In this document: positions 27,030-37,791 of the stretch, one piece after another
How the letters are laid out: the number at the start of each line of letters is the position of its first letter
How positions within the stretch are numbered: the stretch's first letter is position 1
Assembly: GCA_021807265.1 (NCBI GenBank)
Contig: JAKAPH010000004.1
Coordinates: 1 to 40,669, forward strand
Origin: Actinomycetes bacterium
GTDB lineage: Bacteria; Actinomycetota; Acidimicrobiia; Acidimicrobiales; RAAP-2
Reading direction: 5' to 3'
Length of the DNA stretch: 40,669 nt
Program-made: the position numbers and the translations under genes
The notes under the pieces: model-generated
Told to the model about the DNA's origin: nothing
What the model saw: only the letters and a program-made list of their open reading frames with translations
Database searches by the model: none

Positions 27030-27433
27030 TGTGCGAAACGTGGGGATTGCTGGCACCAGCCGGTGCACAACGCCCGCTTCATCGGTGGATAACGGGAGAA
27101 ATCCGGGGTAAAAGTTCTCGATTTCCCCGTTTGGGTGCGGTTGCCCCTTTCGCGATCCGCGCCGCTTTGGCACAGTGATCCTTGTAGTTCACGGAGTACC
27201 GGTCGACGATCGGCGAAACCGCGAGGGGACGTCGACGGAGGGGCGAGGGACCTCGAAAGAGGGACGGAGCCACTTACCGGGCGGTGGGGTTCGGCCCACC
27301 GTTCGCACGACGAATACCGTGAACACCGCCGTCACACGGTGGCCCGTCCGACACGGGTCAGCGCGAGACGTGCCTTCGGAGACCCCGAGAGGCTGGAGGG
27401 CTTGCCCACTGGTCACTCGGGGTCTTCGGCTTT
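27030..27433 (+). repeat. 404-bp perfect direct repeat, copy 2 (candidate structured RNA)
   Basis: Identical to copy 1 over its full length. Its last base is directly next to the stop codon (TCA on the plus strand) of the convergent yedK gene. The terminator-like stem (27377-27389 with 27416-27428) may therefore also end yedK-opposing transcription. The left junction is GACAT before the shared T, different from copy 1 (AGCGC), so the flanks give no sign of a common target site. Confidence 0.9.
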
Positions 27434-28126
27434 TCAAAAGAGCGGTGGCGCCTCGAGTGGCTCGATGAGCGAGGGCCCGTCGTTGCGGATCGAGCCGACG
27501 GCCGCGCCGACGCCGTAGTGGACGAGGGTGCCCGGGCGCGCGGGCCGTAACAGCAGCGCCCGCTCGTCGGGTCCGTAGTCCGTGACGTCGAGCCACTGCT
27601 CGACGTCCTCGAGCTCGAGCACGACGGGCATCCGGTCGTGCACGCCGTCCATGTCGGCGTTCGGGGTCGTCGTGATCACGGTGCAGGTCGCGATGACCTC
27701 GTCGCCCGACGACCAGTGCTCGTAGAGGCCGGCGAGGACGATGGGCTCATCGTCACGGCGGGTGAAGTAGTGGGGCTGGCGGTGCTTGCCCGGCCGGTGG
27801 TCCCACTCGTAGAAGCCGTCGACGGGGATGGCGCAGGGGCGCCGCGCGAAGGCCGCGCGAAACGACGGCTTCTCGGCGACCGTCCCGCCCCGGGCGTTAA
27901 AGAGCCGATCGGCCATGCCCGGGTCCTTCGCCCAGCTGGGCAGGAGCCCCCACCGGTAGCGGTCGAGCACCCGGGTGCCCTCGCGCTCGCTCACCGCGAC
28001 GAGGTACTGGCGCGGTCCGACGTTCCAGCTCGGTCGCTCCTCGGGGTCGAGCCCGGCCGCGAGGGTCGCCTCGAGGAGCCGCGCGAGGCGGCTCGGGGGG
28101 CTGAACAGGGCGATTCGCCCGCACAT
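27434..28126 (-). CDS. yedK: SRAP-domain abasic-site processing protein
   Basis: This 230-residue protein belongs to the SRAP (HMCES/YedK) family, which crosslinks to abasic sites in single-stranded DNA. After Met removal the N-terminus would be Cys2 (MCGRIALF), the catalytic nucleophile. WGLLPSWAKD, FNARGGTVAEKPSFRAAF, RRPCAIPVDGFYEW and the HDRMPVVL motif with the second active-site His are all present. The end EPLEAPPLF is normal for the family, so the gene is complete. AGAGGAG precedes ATG 28126. It is divergent from the mutasome operon. Confidence 0.95.
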   Translation of the reverse strand: MCGRIALFSPPSRLARLLEATLAAGLDPEERPSWNVGPRQYLVAVSEREGTRVLDRYRWGLLPSWAKDPGMADRLFNARGGTVAEKPSFRAAFARRPCAIPVDGFYEWDHRPGKHRQPHYFTRRDDEPIVLAGLYEHWSSGDEVIATCTVITTTPNADMDGVHDRMPVVLELEDVEQWLDVTDYGPDERALLLRPARPGTLVHYGVGAAVGSIRNDGPSLIEPLEAPPLF

Positions 28127-28188
28127 AGGACTCCTCTCTGCTCTGACGATAGGCCGTTGGCGCGCGTCACCGGGACTGGGTACTCTTA

Positions 28189-28202
28189 CGAACATATGTT
28201 CG
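28189..28202. promoter_or_regulatory. LexA (SOS) box overlapping the imuA' start
   Basis: CGAACATATGTTCG is a perfect 14-base palindrome and fits the actinobacterial LexA site CGAAC(N4)GTTCG. The ATG of imuA' (28196) lies within it. TACTCT at 28181-28186 is a candidate -10, so LexA would sit on the start point of a leaderless message. The box is 63 bases from the yedK start and may control both directions. Confidence 0.88.
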
Positions 28203-28852
28203 CTTCTTCATCGGTTCGACCCCCCATTCCCCCCGAACTGGCCGCCACGCTGCGCCCGGTGAGCTTCGCCACGCATCGGCGAATCGCCCTCGACGAGCCG
28301 TGGCGCAGCCTCGTTCCCGGCGAGGGACTGCGCCGCGGCTCGACGATCTCGGTCCAGGCGCCGTCGGGGGCCGGTGGGCTGAGCCTCGCCCTGAGCCTGC
28401 TCGCCGGGGCGAGCGCGCGCGGCCACTGGGCGGCGGTGGTGGGGGTCGACGACCCCGGCGTACTCGCCATGGCCGACCTCGGGGTCGACCTGCGCCGGGT
28501 GCTCTTCGTGCCGCGCCCCCGCGGCGCGTGGGCTGAATCGGTCGCGGACGTCCTCGACGGCGTGGACCTGGTGATCGTGCGGCCCCCGTCGCGCGCCGCG
28601 CGGGGCAGCGCGCGGGTACTGACGGACCGGGTTCGCGAGCGCGGCGCGGTGCTGCTCGTGGTGAGCGAGTCCGCCTCGACGTGGCCCCTGCCGGTCGACC
28701 TCTCCTTCAGCGTCACCCACGCGCAGTGGTCGGCGTCGTCTCGCCTCGAGAACCGCACGCTGCGCGTGCGCATCGAGGGCCGCGCCGGCGTGCGCGGCGC
28801 CGAGCACGTCGTGGTGCTGCCCGATCGTCGGGGACGGGCGGCGGGTGGCTGA
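28196..28852 (+). CDS. Mutasome accessory protein ImuA'-like
   Basis: This 218-residue protein is a RecA-like accessory factor of the DnaE2 mutasome by sequence character and position. It has PGEGLRRGSTISVQAPSGAGGLSLALSLLAG, WAAVVGVDDPGVLAMADLGVDLRRVLFVP and DLVIVRPP. The Walker A position (APSGAGGLS) lacks the Lys, so ATP hydrolysis is unlikely, as in actinobacterial ImuA'. The start is the ATG inside the LexA box; a longer open frame runs upstream but opposes yedK. Its TGA is directly followed by the imuB ATG. Confidence 0.85.
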   Translation: MFASSSVRPPIPPELAATLRPVSFATHRRIALDEPWRSLVPGEGLRRGSTISVQAPSGAGGLSLALSLLAGASARGHWAAVVGVDDPGVLAMADLGVDLRRVLFVPRPRGAWAESVADVLDGVDLVIVRPPSRAARGSARVLTDRVRERGAVLLVVSESASTWPLPVDLSFSVTHAQWSASSRLENRTLRVRIEGRAGVRGAEHVVVLPDRRGRAAGG

Positions 28853-29928
28853 ATGGAACGACTCATCGGTGTCTGGGTCGAGTCCCTGCGCGTCGAGGCC
28901 CTCGACGGCTCCACGCTGCGCGAGTCGCTCGTGCTCCTGGACGCGCTCGGGGTGGTCTGTCCCTTCACCGAGCTGATCCACCTCGGCTTCTACGCGCTGC
29001 CGTCGCGGGGCCCGAGCCGGTTCTTCGGGGGCGAGCAGCGGGTGCTCGAGGCGGTGGCGACGGTGGTGCGCGACGTGCTCGGACGCGAGGCGTCCCTCGG
29101 CGTGGCCGACGGGCTCGTCTGGTGCGAGTTCGCGGCGCGCGACGGCGTCGTGGTCGCACCGGGAGAGACCGACGACTACCGGCGCGCGAGGCCCCTGTCG
29201 GTGCTCGGGCGTCGCGACCTCGCCACGACCGGCCGCCGGCTCGGACTGACGACGGTGGGGGACTTCGCCGACCTGGCCCGCGCGCGGGTGAGCGAGCGCT
29301 TCAGCGCGTCGGTGCTGGTGCTGCACCAGGTCGCGCGCGGCGAGCTCGACGAACTGCCCGGTCAGCGCGACGTGCGACTCGGGGCGCGCCTGGGCCGCCT
29401 GCGCGAGGCCGACCGGCCCGACGAGCAGCGGGGGTTCTTCGGCCAGCGCGGCGCGGCCGACGACCGGGCGCACGCCGCGGCGCTGCGCCTGCGCCAGCGT
29501 CTCGGGGCCGACGGCGTGGTCGTGGCCGCGCTGCGCGGTGGCCGCCTGCCCCAGGACCGCGCGGCGCTCGTGCCCTGGGGGTCGCCGACGGCGGTCTCGC
29601 AGGACGACGCGCCGTGGCCGGGCCAGCTGCGCGCGCCGTCGCCCGCGACGGTGTTCGCCCACCGGGTGGCGGTCGAGCTGCACGGCGCGGCGAACGAGGC
29701 GGTCCGGGTGGACGCGCGCGGGACGCTCAACACGGCCCCGACCTCGTTCGCCTTCGCCTCGGGCGCCCTTCGCGCCGTGACCTGGTACGCGGGCCCCTGG
29801 CCGCTCGTCGAGCGGTGGTGGGCGGTGGGCCGGCGCCGGGCGCACCTGCAGGTGCTGCTCGAGACCGGGGAGGCCCTGCTGCTCGTGGCCGAGTCGGGCC
29901 GCTGGTCGCTCGCGGGGGTCTACGACTG

Positions 29929-29929
<1 letters not shown>
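28853..29929 (+). CDS. imuB: Y-family polymerase-like protein ImuB, shortened
   Basis: This 358-residue ImuB homologue is an adaptor that links DnaE2 to the sliding clamp; the family is not catalytically active. The recognisable core is LIHLGFYALPSRGPSRFFGGE, SLGVADGLVWCEFAARDG, LSVLGRRDLATTGRRLGLTTVGDFADL and a little-finger-like C-terminal part. The usual metal-binding acidic residues are missing. Only about 45 residues lie before the GFYALPSRGPSRFFGGE segment, so the region that forms the fingers in other ImuB proteins (about 500 residues) seems lost. It is joined to dnaE2 by TGATG. Confidence 0.85.
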
Positions 29930-33027
<3,098 letters not shown>

Positions 33028-33870
33028 TCAGAAGTCGAAGGCGAACTCGGGCCGTTCGCCGAGCTCGACCTGCAGGCGCACGTCCATCTGCACGAGCGGC
33101 AGGTCGTCGGCGTGGGTGACCCCCACGCAGCGCGACGAGGTCAACAAGACGTCAAAGCGCAGCGGGTAGTGGTGCAGGATCGAGCCGACGAAGACCGACA
33201 GCAGCGACTCGGGGCTCGTGGCGAAGTCGTGCTGGGCGTACGCGGCGCTGAGCAGCGGCCAGATCGCCGGCTGGAAGCCCCACAGGTTCATCGAGACCGT
33301 GGTCTCGGGGTCGAGGAAGACCGGCGACAGGCCGTCGTCGGCGACGAAGCCGTCGGGCGAGTCGTGCACGCGGCGGCGCTCGACGATGTCGGTGAGGTGC
33401 CCGTTGACCACGTTGCAGACCCCGCGCGAGACGGGCAGGTCGCCCACGAGGGCGCGGTCCAGGCGAAAGCCGACGAGGCAGCTGGTGGACTTGGTGCGCA
33501 GGTGCTCACCGAGCAGTGCGAAGGCGTCGCGGCCGTAGAGGTCGTCGGCGTTGGCGATGGCGAAGGGGACCGTCGGGTCGAGGTAGGGCAGGGCCGCGAT
33601 GGTCGCCGGGACGGTACCGCGGGGCTCGGACTGCAGCGCGAAGTCCACGGACCACGTTCTTGGCCACGAGGCGCGCACGTGGCGGCGGATCTCGGGCCCG
33701 GTCTCGGGGTTGATCACGAGCACCACGTGGGCAAAACCCGCGGCGAAGGCGTCCGACGCGATCAGGTCGATGACCCCCTCGCCGTGCACGCCGATGGGCG
33801 CGAGCTGCTTGAGACCCCCGTAGCGCCGTGCCCGCCCGGCGGCGAGGATGACGAGGGTCGGGCCCGTCAC
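33028..33870 (-). CDS. Sugar-nucleotidyltransferase-like protein
   Basis: This 280-residue protein has the NTP-transferase Rossmann fold: LVILAAGRARRYGGLKQLAPIG at the N-terminus (nucleotide-binding loop), VVLVINPETGPEIRRHV and FAIANADDLYGRDAF (metal-binding Asp pair). VSMNLWGFQPAIWPLLSAAY follows. It resembles sugar-1-phosphate nucleotidyltransferases but the substrate is not clear. The start is GTG at 33870, in a GTGA overlap with the fabH stop, so it is translationally coupled to fabH. A much longer open frame upstream in this frame is fabH in another reading. Confidence 0.82.
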   Translation of the reverse strand: MTGPTLVILAAGRARRYGGLKQLAPIGVHGEGVIDLIASDAFAAGFAHVVLVINPETGPEIRRHVRASWPRTWSVDFALQSEPRGTVPATIAALPYLDPTVPFAIANADDLYGRDAFALLGEHLRTKSTSCLVGFRLDRALVGDLPVSRGVCNVVNGHLTDIVERRRVHDSPDGFVADDGLSPVFLDPETTVSMNLWGFQPAIWPLLSAAYAQHDFATSPESLLSVFVGSILHHYPLRFDVLLTSSRCVGVTHADDLPLVQMDVRLQVELGERPEFAFDF

Positions 33871-34787
33871 GACCAACGGACCACCGCGCTCGCCCAGGTC
33901 ATGCCGGCGCCGAAGCCCGTCAGGAGGGCGTACTCGCCGGCCTTGACGCGCCCGTTGGCGATGGCGTCGTCCATCGCGAGGGGGATCGAGGCACTCGAGG
34001 TGTTGCCGTAGCGGTCGAGCACGACCACCGCGCGCTCCATGTCGATGCCCAGGCGCTGGGTGGCGGCCTGGATGATGCGGATGTTGGCCTGGTGGGGCAC
34101 GACCAGGGCGATGTCCTCGGCCTTCACGTCGGCGTCGGCCATGGCCTGCTCGGCCGAGTCGACCACGACGCGCACGGCCCGGCGGAAGACCTCCTTGCCG
34201 TCCATCTGGAAGAAGCCCTCGTGCTCGCAGGTGAGCAGGTCGGCCCAGTTCCCGTTCGCGCCCAGGCTGAACGAGAGCAGGTCGTTGCCGGTCTCGTCGT
34301 ACTCGAGCACCGTGGCGCCGGCGCCGTCGGCGAGCAGGACCGCCATGTTGCGGTCCGACCAGTCGACCCAGCGCGAGAGGTTCTCCGCGCCGATCACGAG
34401 GACCCGGCGCTGGCCCGTCTCGAGCAGGCCGTAGGCGGTGCGCACGGCGTACATGAAGCCGCTGCAGGCGGCGTTGACGTCCATGGCCGGGCAGGTGAGG
34501 CCCATCTCGGCGGCGATCAAGGTGGCGGTGGCGGGGGTGATCCGGTCCGGGGTGGTCGTCGCGACGACGAGGAAGTCGATGTCGTCCACGCCGTAGCCCG
34601 AGGCCGCGAGCGCGCGCTGGCCCGCGGTCACCCCGAGGGACTTCGCGGTGCCGCCGATGCGACGCTCGCGGATGCCGGTGCGCTCGCGGATCCACTCGTC
34701 TGAGGTGTCGAGCGTCTTTGACAGATCGTCGTTGGTGACGACCCGATCGGGAACAGCGGTACCCCACCCCTTGAATCGAACGCCCAT
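33867..34787 (-). CDS. fabH: 3-oxoacyl-ACP synthase III family
   Basis: This 306-residue KASIII enzyme condenses an acyl-CoA with malonyl-ACP to start fatty acid synthesis. The catalytic Cys108 sits in DVNAACSGFMYAV, the His in VVPHQANIRI and the Asn in YGNTSSASIP, so the triad is complete. DEWIRERTGIRERRI at the front is typical. The neighbours are a nucleotidyltransferase and a thioesterase rather than other fab genes, so a specialised role is possible. ATG at 34787 begins MGVRFKGWGTAVPDRVV, a typical start. Confidence 0.93.
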   Translation of the reverse strand: MGVRFKGWGTAVPDRVVTNDDLSKTLDTSDEWIRERTGIRERRIGGTAKSLGVTAGQRALAASGYGVDDIDFLVVATTTPDRITPATATLIAAEMGLTCPAMDVNAACSGFMYAVRTAYGLLETGQRRVLVIGAENLSRWVDWSDRNMAVLLADGAGATVLEYDETGNDLLSFSLGANGNWADLLTCEHEGFFQMDGKEVFRRAVRVVVDSAEQAMADADVKAEDIALVVPHQANIRIIQAATQRLGIDMERAVVVLDRYGNTSSASIPLAMDDAIANGRVKAGEYALLTGFGAGMTWASAVVRWS

Positions 34788-34833
34788 GGAATAGCCCTTT
34801 CGCCGACCGGTACACGACCAGTCTAGGGCGGGG

Positions 34834-35238
34834 CTACGAGTTTGGCGGTGCCTTGAGAACCTGCAGCGTGCAGCGTGCGACCGCGATCAGGCGATCGCGC
34901 TCGTCGGTGAGCTCGATGCCCCAGACCTGGACCGATCGGCCCTTGCGGATGGGCGTCGCGGTCGCGGTGAGCGTGCCCGAGGACAGCGAGCGCAGGTGCG
35001 AGCAGTTGATCTCGGTGCCGACCACGATGTGCGTGGGCCCGACACTCAGTGCCCCCCCGTAGGAGGCGGCGCCCTCGGCGAGCAGCGCCGAGACCCCGCC
35101 GTGCAGGATCCCGTAGGGCTGGTGGACCTTCGGGCCGACCGGCAGGCGTAGTACCACTCGGTCGGGTGAGGCCTCCACGATCTCGACGCCGAGCAGATTG
35201 TGGACGTTCTCGCCCTGGGTCATACCTTCGAGGTCCAT
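34834..35238 (-). CDS. PaaI/YdiI-type hotdog thioesterase
   Basis: This 134-residue hotdog-fold thioesterase has the core [20 protein letters not shown], in which the short HGG turn and following Glu carry the activity, then [16 protein letters not shown] and [25 protein letters not shown]. Such enzymes hydrolyse acyl- or aroyl-CoA. TAGAAT lies six bases before the first ATG with no Shine-Dalgarno, so the gene is probably leaderless. A second ATG five codons on (35223) is the alternative. It is on the same strand as fabH, 46 bases away. Confidence 0.9.
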   Translation of the reverse strand: MDLEGMTQGENVHNLLGVEIVEASPDRVVLRLPVGPKVHQPYGILHGGVSALLAEGAASYGGALSVGPTHIVVGTEINCSHLRSLSSGTLTATATPIRKGRSVQVWGIELTDERDRLIAVARCTLQVLKAPPNS

Positions 35239-35273
35239 TGGGCAATTCTAGGAGCGACGGTAGCCTCGCACCT
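35239..35273. promoter_or_regulatory. Compact divergent promoter, both starts leaderless
   Basis: Only 35 bases separate the thioesterase and threonine aldolase starts. On the minus strand TAGAAT (35245-35250) lies six bases from ATG. On the plus strand TAGCCT (35261-35266) lies seven bases from ATG. Neither gene has a Shine-Dalgarno sequence. Confidence 0.65.
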
Positions 35274-36293
35274 ATGAACCGACTCGTCGACCTGCGAAGC
35301 GATACCGTCACCCAGCCCACCGCGGCGATGCGCGAGGCCATGGCCGCGGCACTGGTGGGCGACGACGGCTACGGCGAGGACCCCACCGTCAACGCGCTCG
35401 AGGCCCGCGCCGCCGCGCTGCTCGCCAAGGAGGCGGCGGTCTTCGTGCCCTCGGGCGTGATGGCGAACCAGATGGCGATGCGCGTCCTCACGAGTCCCGG
35501 CGACGTCGTGGTCGCGGGCGCCAATCAGCACGTCGTGGACTTCGAGATGGGCGCCTCGGCGCGCAACGCCTCGATCCAGTTCGCCCTCGTCGACGACTCG
35601 ACCGGCCAGCTCGACCTCGAGCGGGTGCGCGAGATCATCGACGCCGAGGCCGACCACCGCGCCCACGTCGGGGCGGTCGCGGTCGAGAACACCCACATGC
35701 CCTCGGGCGGCACGCCGTGGGCGCTGGCGGACCTCGAGGCCCTGGCGCGCGGCGTCGAGCGCCCGGTCCACCTCGACGGCGCGCGGCTCTTCAACGCCTC
35801 GGTCGCCACGGGCACGCCCGTGAGTGCCTACGCCGCGCCGGCGACGACGGTGATGGTGTGTCTCTCCAAGGGGCTCGCCGCGCCCGTCGGCTCGCTGCTC
35901 GCCGGGCCGGCGGACCTGATGGCCCGCGCGCGCATCGAGCGCAAGCGCCTCGGCGGCGCGATGCGTCAGGCCGGCGTGCTCGCCGCGGCCGGTCTGGTGG
36001 CCCTGGACACGATGGTCGAGCGTCTCGCCGAGGACCACGCCCGGGCCCGGCGCCTGGCCGACCTGGTCGCTGACGCCTTCCCCGCGTCGGGCTACGACCC
36101 CTCGACCTGCACCACGAACATCGTGGTCTTCTCGCACCCCGACGCGCGCGCACTGGTGGCGACGCTCGCCGATCACGGCGTGCTCGCGGGCACGCTCGCG
36201 GCGACGCGCGTGCGTCTGGTGACCCACGTCGGGGTGGGTGACGACGACCTCGAGCATGTGGCCGGCGTGCTTGGGATCCTCGGGCGTCGCTGA
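35274..36293 (+). CDS. Threonine aldolase (low-specificity type)
   Basis: This 339-residue PLP enzyme splits threonine or allo-threonine into glycine and acetaldehyde. It begins [22 protein letters not shown], has [46 protein letters not shown] and the Schiff-base Lys in [28 protein letters not shown] follows. All features match the LtaE/GlyA-like aldolase family; its stereospecificity cannot be told. ATG at 35274 is supported by the family start and the -10 seven bases upstream. The open frame extends upstream on the plus strand, but opposes the thioesterase. Confidence 0.93.
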   Translation: MNRLVDLRSDTVTQPTAAMREAMAAALVGDDGYGEDPTVNALEARAAALLAKEAAVFVPSGVMANQMAMRVLTSPGDVVVAGANQHVVDFEMGASARNASIQFALVDDSTGQLDLERVREIIDAEADHRAHVGAVAVENTHMPSGGTPWALADLEALARGVERPVHLDGARLFNASVATGTPVSAYAAPATTVMVCLSKGLAAPVGSLLAGPADLMARARIERKRLGGAMRQAGVLAAAGLVALDTMVERLAEDHARARRLADLVADAFPASGYDPSTCTTNIVVFSHPDARALVATLADHGVLAGTLAATRVRLVTHVGVGDDDLEHVAGVLGILGRR

Positions 36294-36364
36294 CACCGAG
36301 ATTTCACCCACGACCAGCGACGCCGGTGCAGCGCGGCGGTAGCCTGGGCACGGTAGTTGTGCCC

Positions 36365-37624
36365 ATGACCGATATCTTTCACCTCTCGACGTTCCTGCAC
36401 CGACCGATCTTCGATCGCGAAGGTGACCGGATTGGCCGCGTCCAGGACCTGGTCGCGCGTCTCGGCGACGACGCGCACCCGCCGGTCGTGGGCGCGGTGA
36501 TCCGCATCGAGGGGCGCGACCTCTTCGTGCCGATCCGCAAGATCGGCGGCCTCGAGCACGGCCGCGTGACCTTCGAGGGGCGCCGGGTCGACCTGCGCCG
36601 CTTCGAGCGCCGCCCCGGTGAGCTGCTGCTCGCCGAGGACCTGCTCGCGCGACACCTCATCAACCTGGTGCGCGGCCGACTGATCAGCGCCAACGAGATC
36701 GAGCTCGCCAAGATCGACGGCGTCTGGGAGGTCGTCGGCATCGACCCCGGACGCCGGCCCCTGCTGCGCCGAATCCTCGGTCCGTCGATGGGCCAGCGCG
36801 TCAAGGCCGAGACGATCGTCGACTTCGCCTCGATCGAGCCGTTCGTCGGCCACGTCCCCACGGCCCGACTGCGCATCCCGTACCGCAAGCTCGCCAAACT
36901 GCACCCGGCCCAGATCGCCGACCTCGTCGAACAGGCCAGCCACGAGGAGGGCGAGGAGATCATCGAGGCGGTGGGGCTCGACCGCGAGCTCGAGGCCGAC
37001 GTCTTCGAAGAGCTCGACACCACCCACCAGCTCGAATTCCTCGAGGACCGCAGCGACGCCGACGCGGCGCGGCTGCTCGCGCGCATGGAGCCCGACAACG
37101 CCGCCGACCTCATCAGCGAGATCGACCAGGAGCGGCGCCTGTCCATCCTCGAGAACCTGCCGGCCGGCCAGCAGGCCAAGGTGCGCAACCTGCTCGCCTA
37201 CAACGCCGACACCGCGGGGGGCATGATGAACCCCGACTTCGTCTCGGTGCCCGCGACCGCGACGGTCGCCGAGGCGCTCGCGGCCGTGCGCGATTCGCGG
37301 GTTCCCGCCGAAGCGCTGCAGAGCGTCTACGTCATCGACGAGCACGGCCAGCCCGTCGGGGCGGCCGCGATCGCGGACCTCGTGCGCGCGCGCGACAACG
37401 AGCTCGCCCTCGGGGTCGCGCGCACGCAGCTCACCTACGTGCACCCGCACTGGGACCTGCACCGCGTCGCGCGCAAGATGAGCGACTTCAACCTGACCGT
37501 GCTGCCCGTCGTGGACGAGACCCACGGGCACATGATCGGCGTCGTAACGGTCGATGACCTGCTCGAGGAGCTGTTGCCCCAGGGCTGGCGCCGTGAGTTC
37601 GGCATGACGGCGGGGGAGGAATAG
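36365..37624 (+). CDS. MgtE N-domain/CBS protein without membrane part
   Basis: This 419-residue soluble protein has a PRC-barrel-like N-terminal part (about 1-110), an MgtE_N-like helical superhelix (about 175-275, with LHPAQIADLVE, FEELDTTHQLEFLEDRSD and MEPDNAADLISEI) and two CBS domains (about 284-345 and 352-412). MgtE uses these domains to sense Mg2+; the transmembrane channel domain is missing here. It lies 167 bases before an Nramp-like transporter and may regulate it (inference). ATG at 36365 was chosen; a GTG two codons upstream is possible. TAGCCT is 19 bases before the ATG. Confidence 0.88.
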   Translation: MTDIFHLSTFLHRPIFDREGDRIGRVQDLVARLGDDAHPPVVGAVIRIEGRDLFVPIRKIGGLEHGRVTFEGRRVDLRRFERRPGELLLAEDLLARHLINLVRGRLISANEIELAKIDGVWEVVGIDPGRRPLLRRILGPSMGQRVKAETIVDFASIEPFVGHVPTARLRIPYRKLAKLHPAQIADLVEQASHEEGEEIIEAVGLDRELEADVFEELDTTHQLEFLEDRSDADAARLLARMEPDNAADLISEIDQERRLSILENLPAGQQAKVRNLLAYNADTAGGMMNPDFVSVPATATVAEALAAVRDSRVPAEALQSVYVIDEHGQPVGAAAIADLVRARDNELALGVARTQLTYVHPHWDLHRVARKMSDFNLTVLPVVDETHGHMIGVVTVDDLLEELLPQGWRREFGMTAGEE

Positions 37625-37791
37625 TGCCCCGTCGCGCGCCACGTTCAAAGGGGGTTGTCTGAAACCCCCTAGTACCGGTTCAACCGTGACAGCGAAGTAC
37701 GACCAAACCCGACTGCGGTCGGTCCGATTGGCAGGTCTCTAACCCGCCTCTGGGCCCGTCGTGGTCGCCCACGACGACGAGAGGAGGTGAC
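37625..37791 (+). promoter_or_regulatory. Structured leader before the Nramp-like gene
   Basis: Two hairpins are visible: AGGGGGTT/AACCCCCT (37649-37656 with 37663-37670) and CGTCGTGG/CCACGACG with a 4-base loop (37757-37776). The second ends 10 bases before a near-perfect ribosome site (AGGAGGTGA) and GTG. It is not a recognisable M-box or Mn2+ (yybP-ykoY) riboswitch. It could still be a metal-sensing leader. Confidence 0.45.

Noticed and set aside
26486-27433. RNase P RNA, tmRNA or SRP RNA in the repeat.
   Set aside because: None of their conserved cores (for example GAGGAAAGUCC, a tRNA-like end, or the SRP tetraloop region) is present.
26591-27518. Long open frames through the repeat on both strands.
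   Set aside because: They are Arg/Ser/Pro-rich with no family resemblance, have different ends in the two copies, and clash with the strong hairpins.
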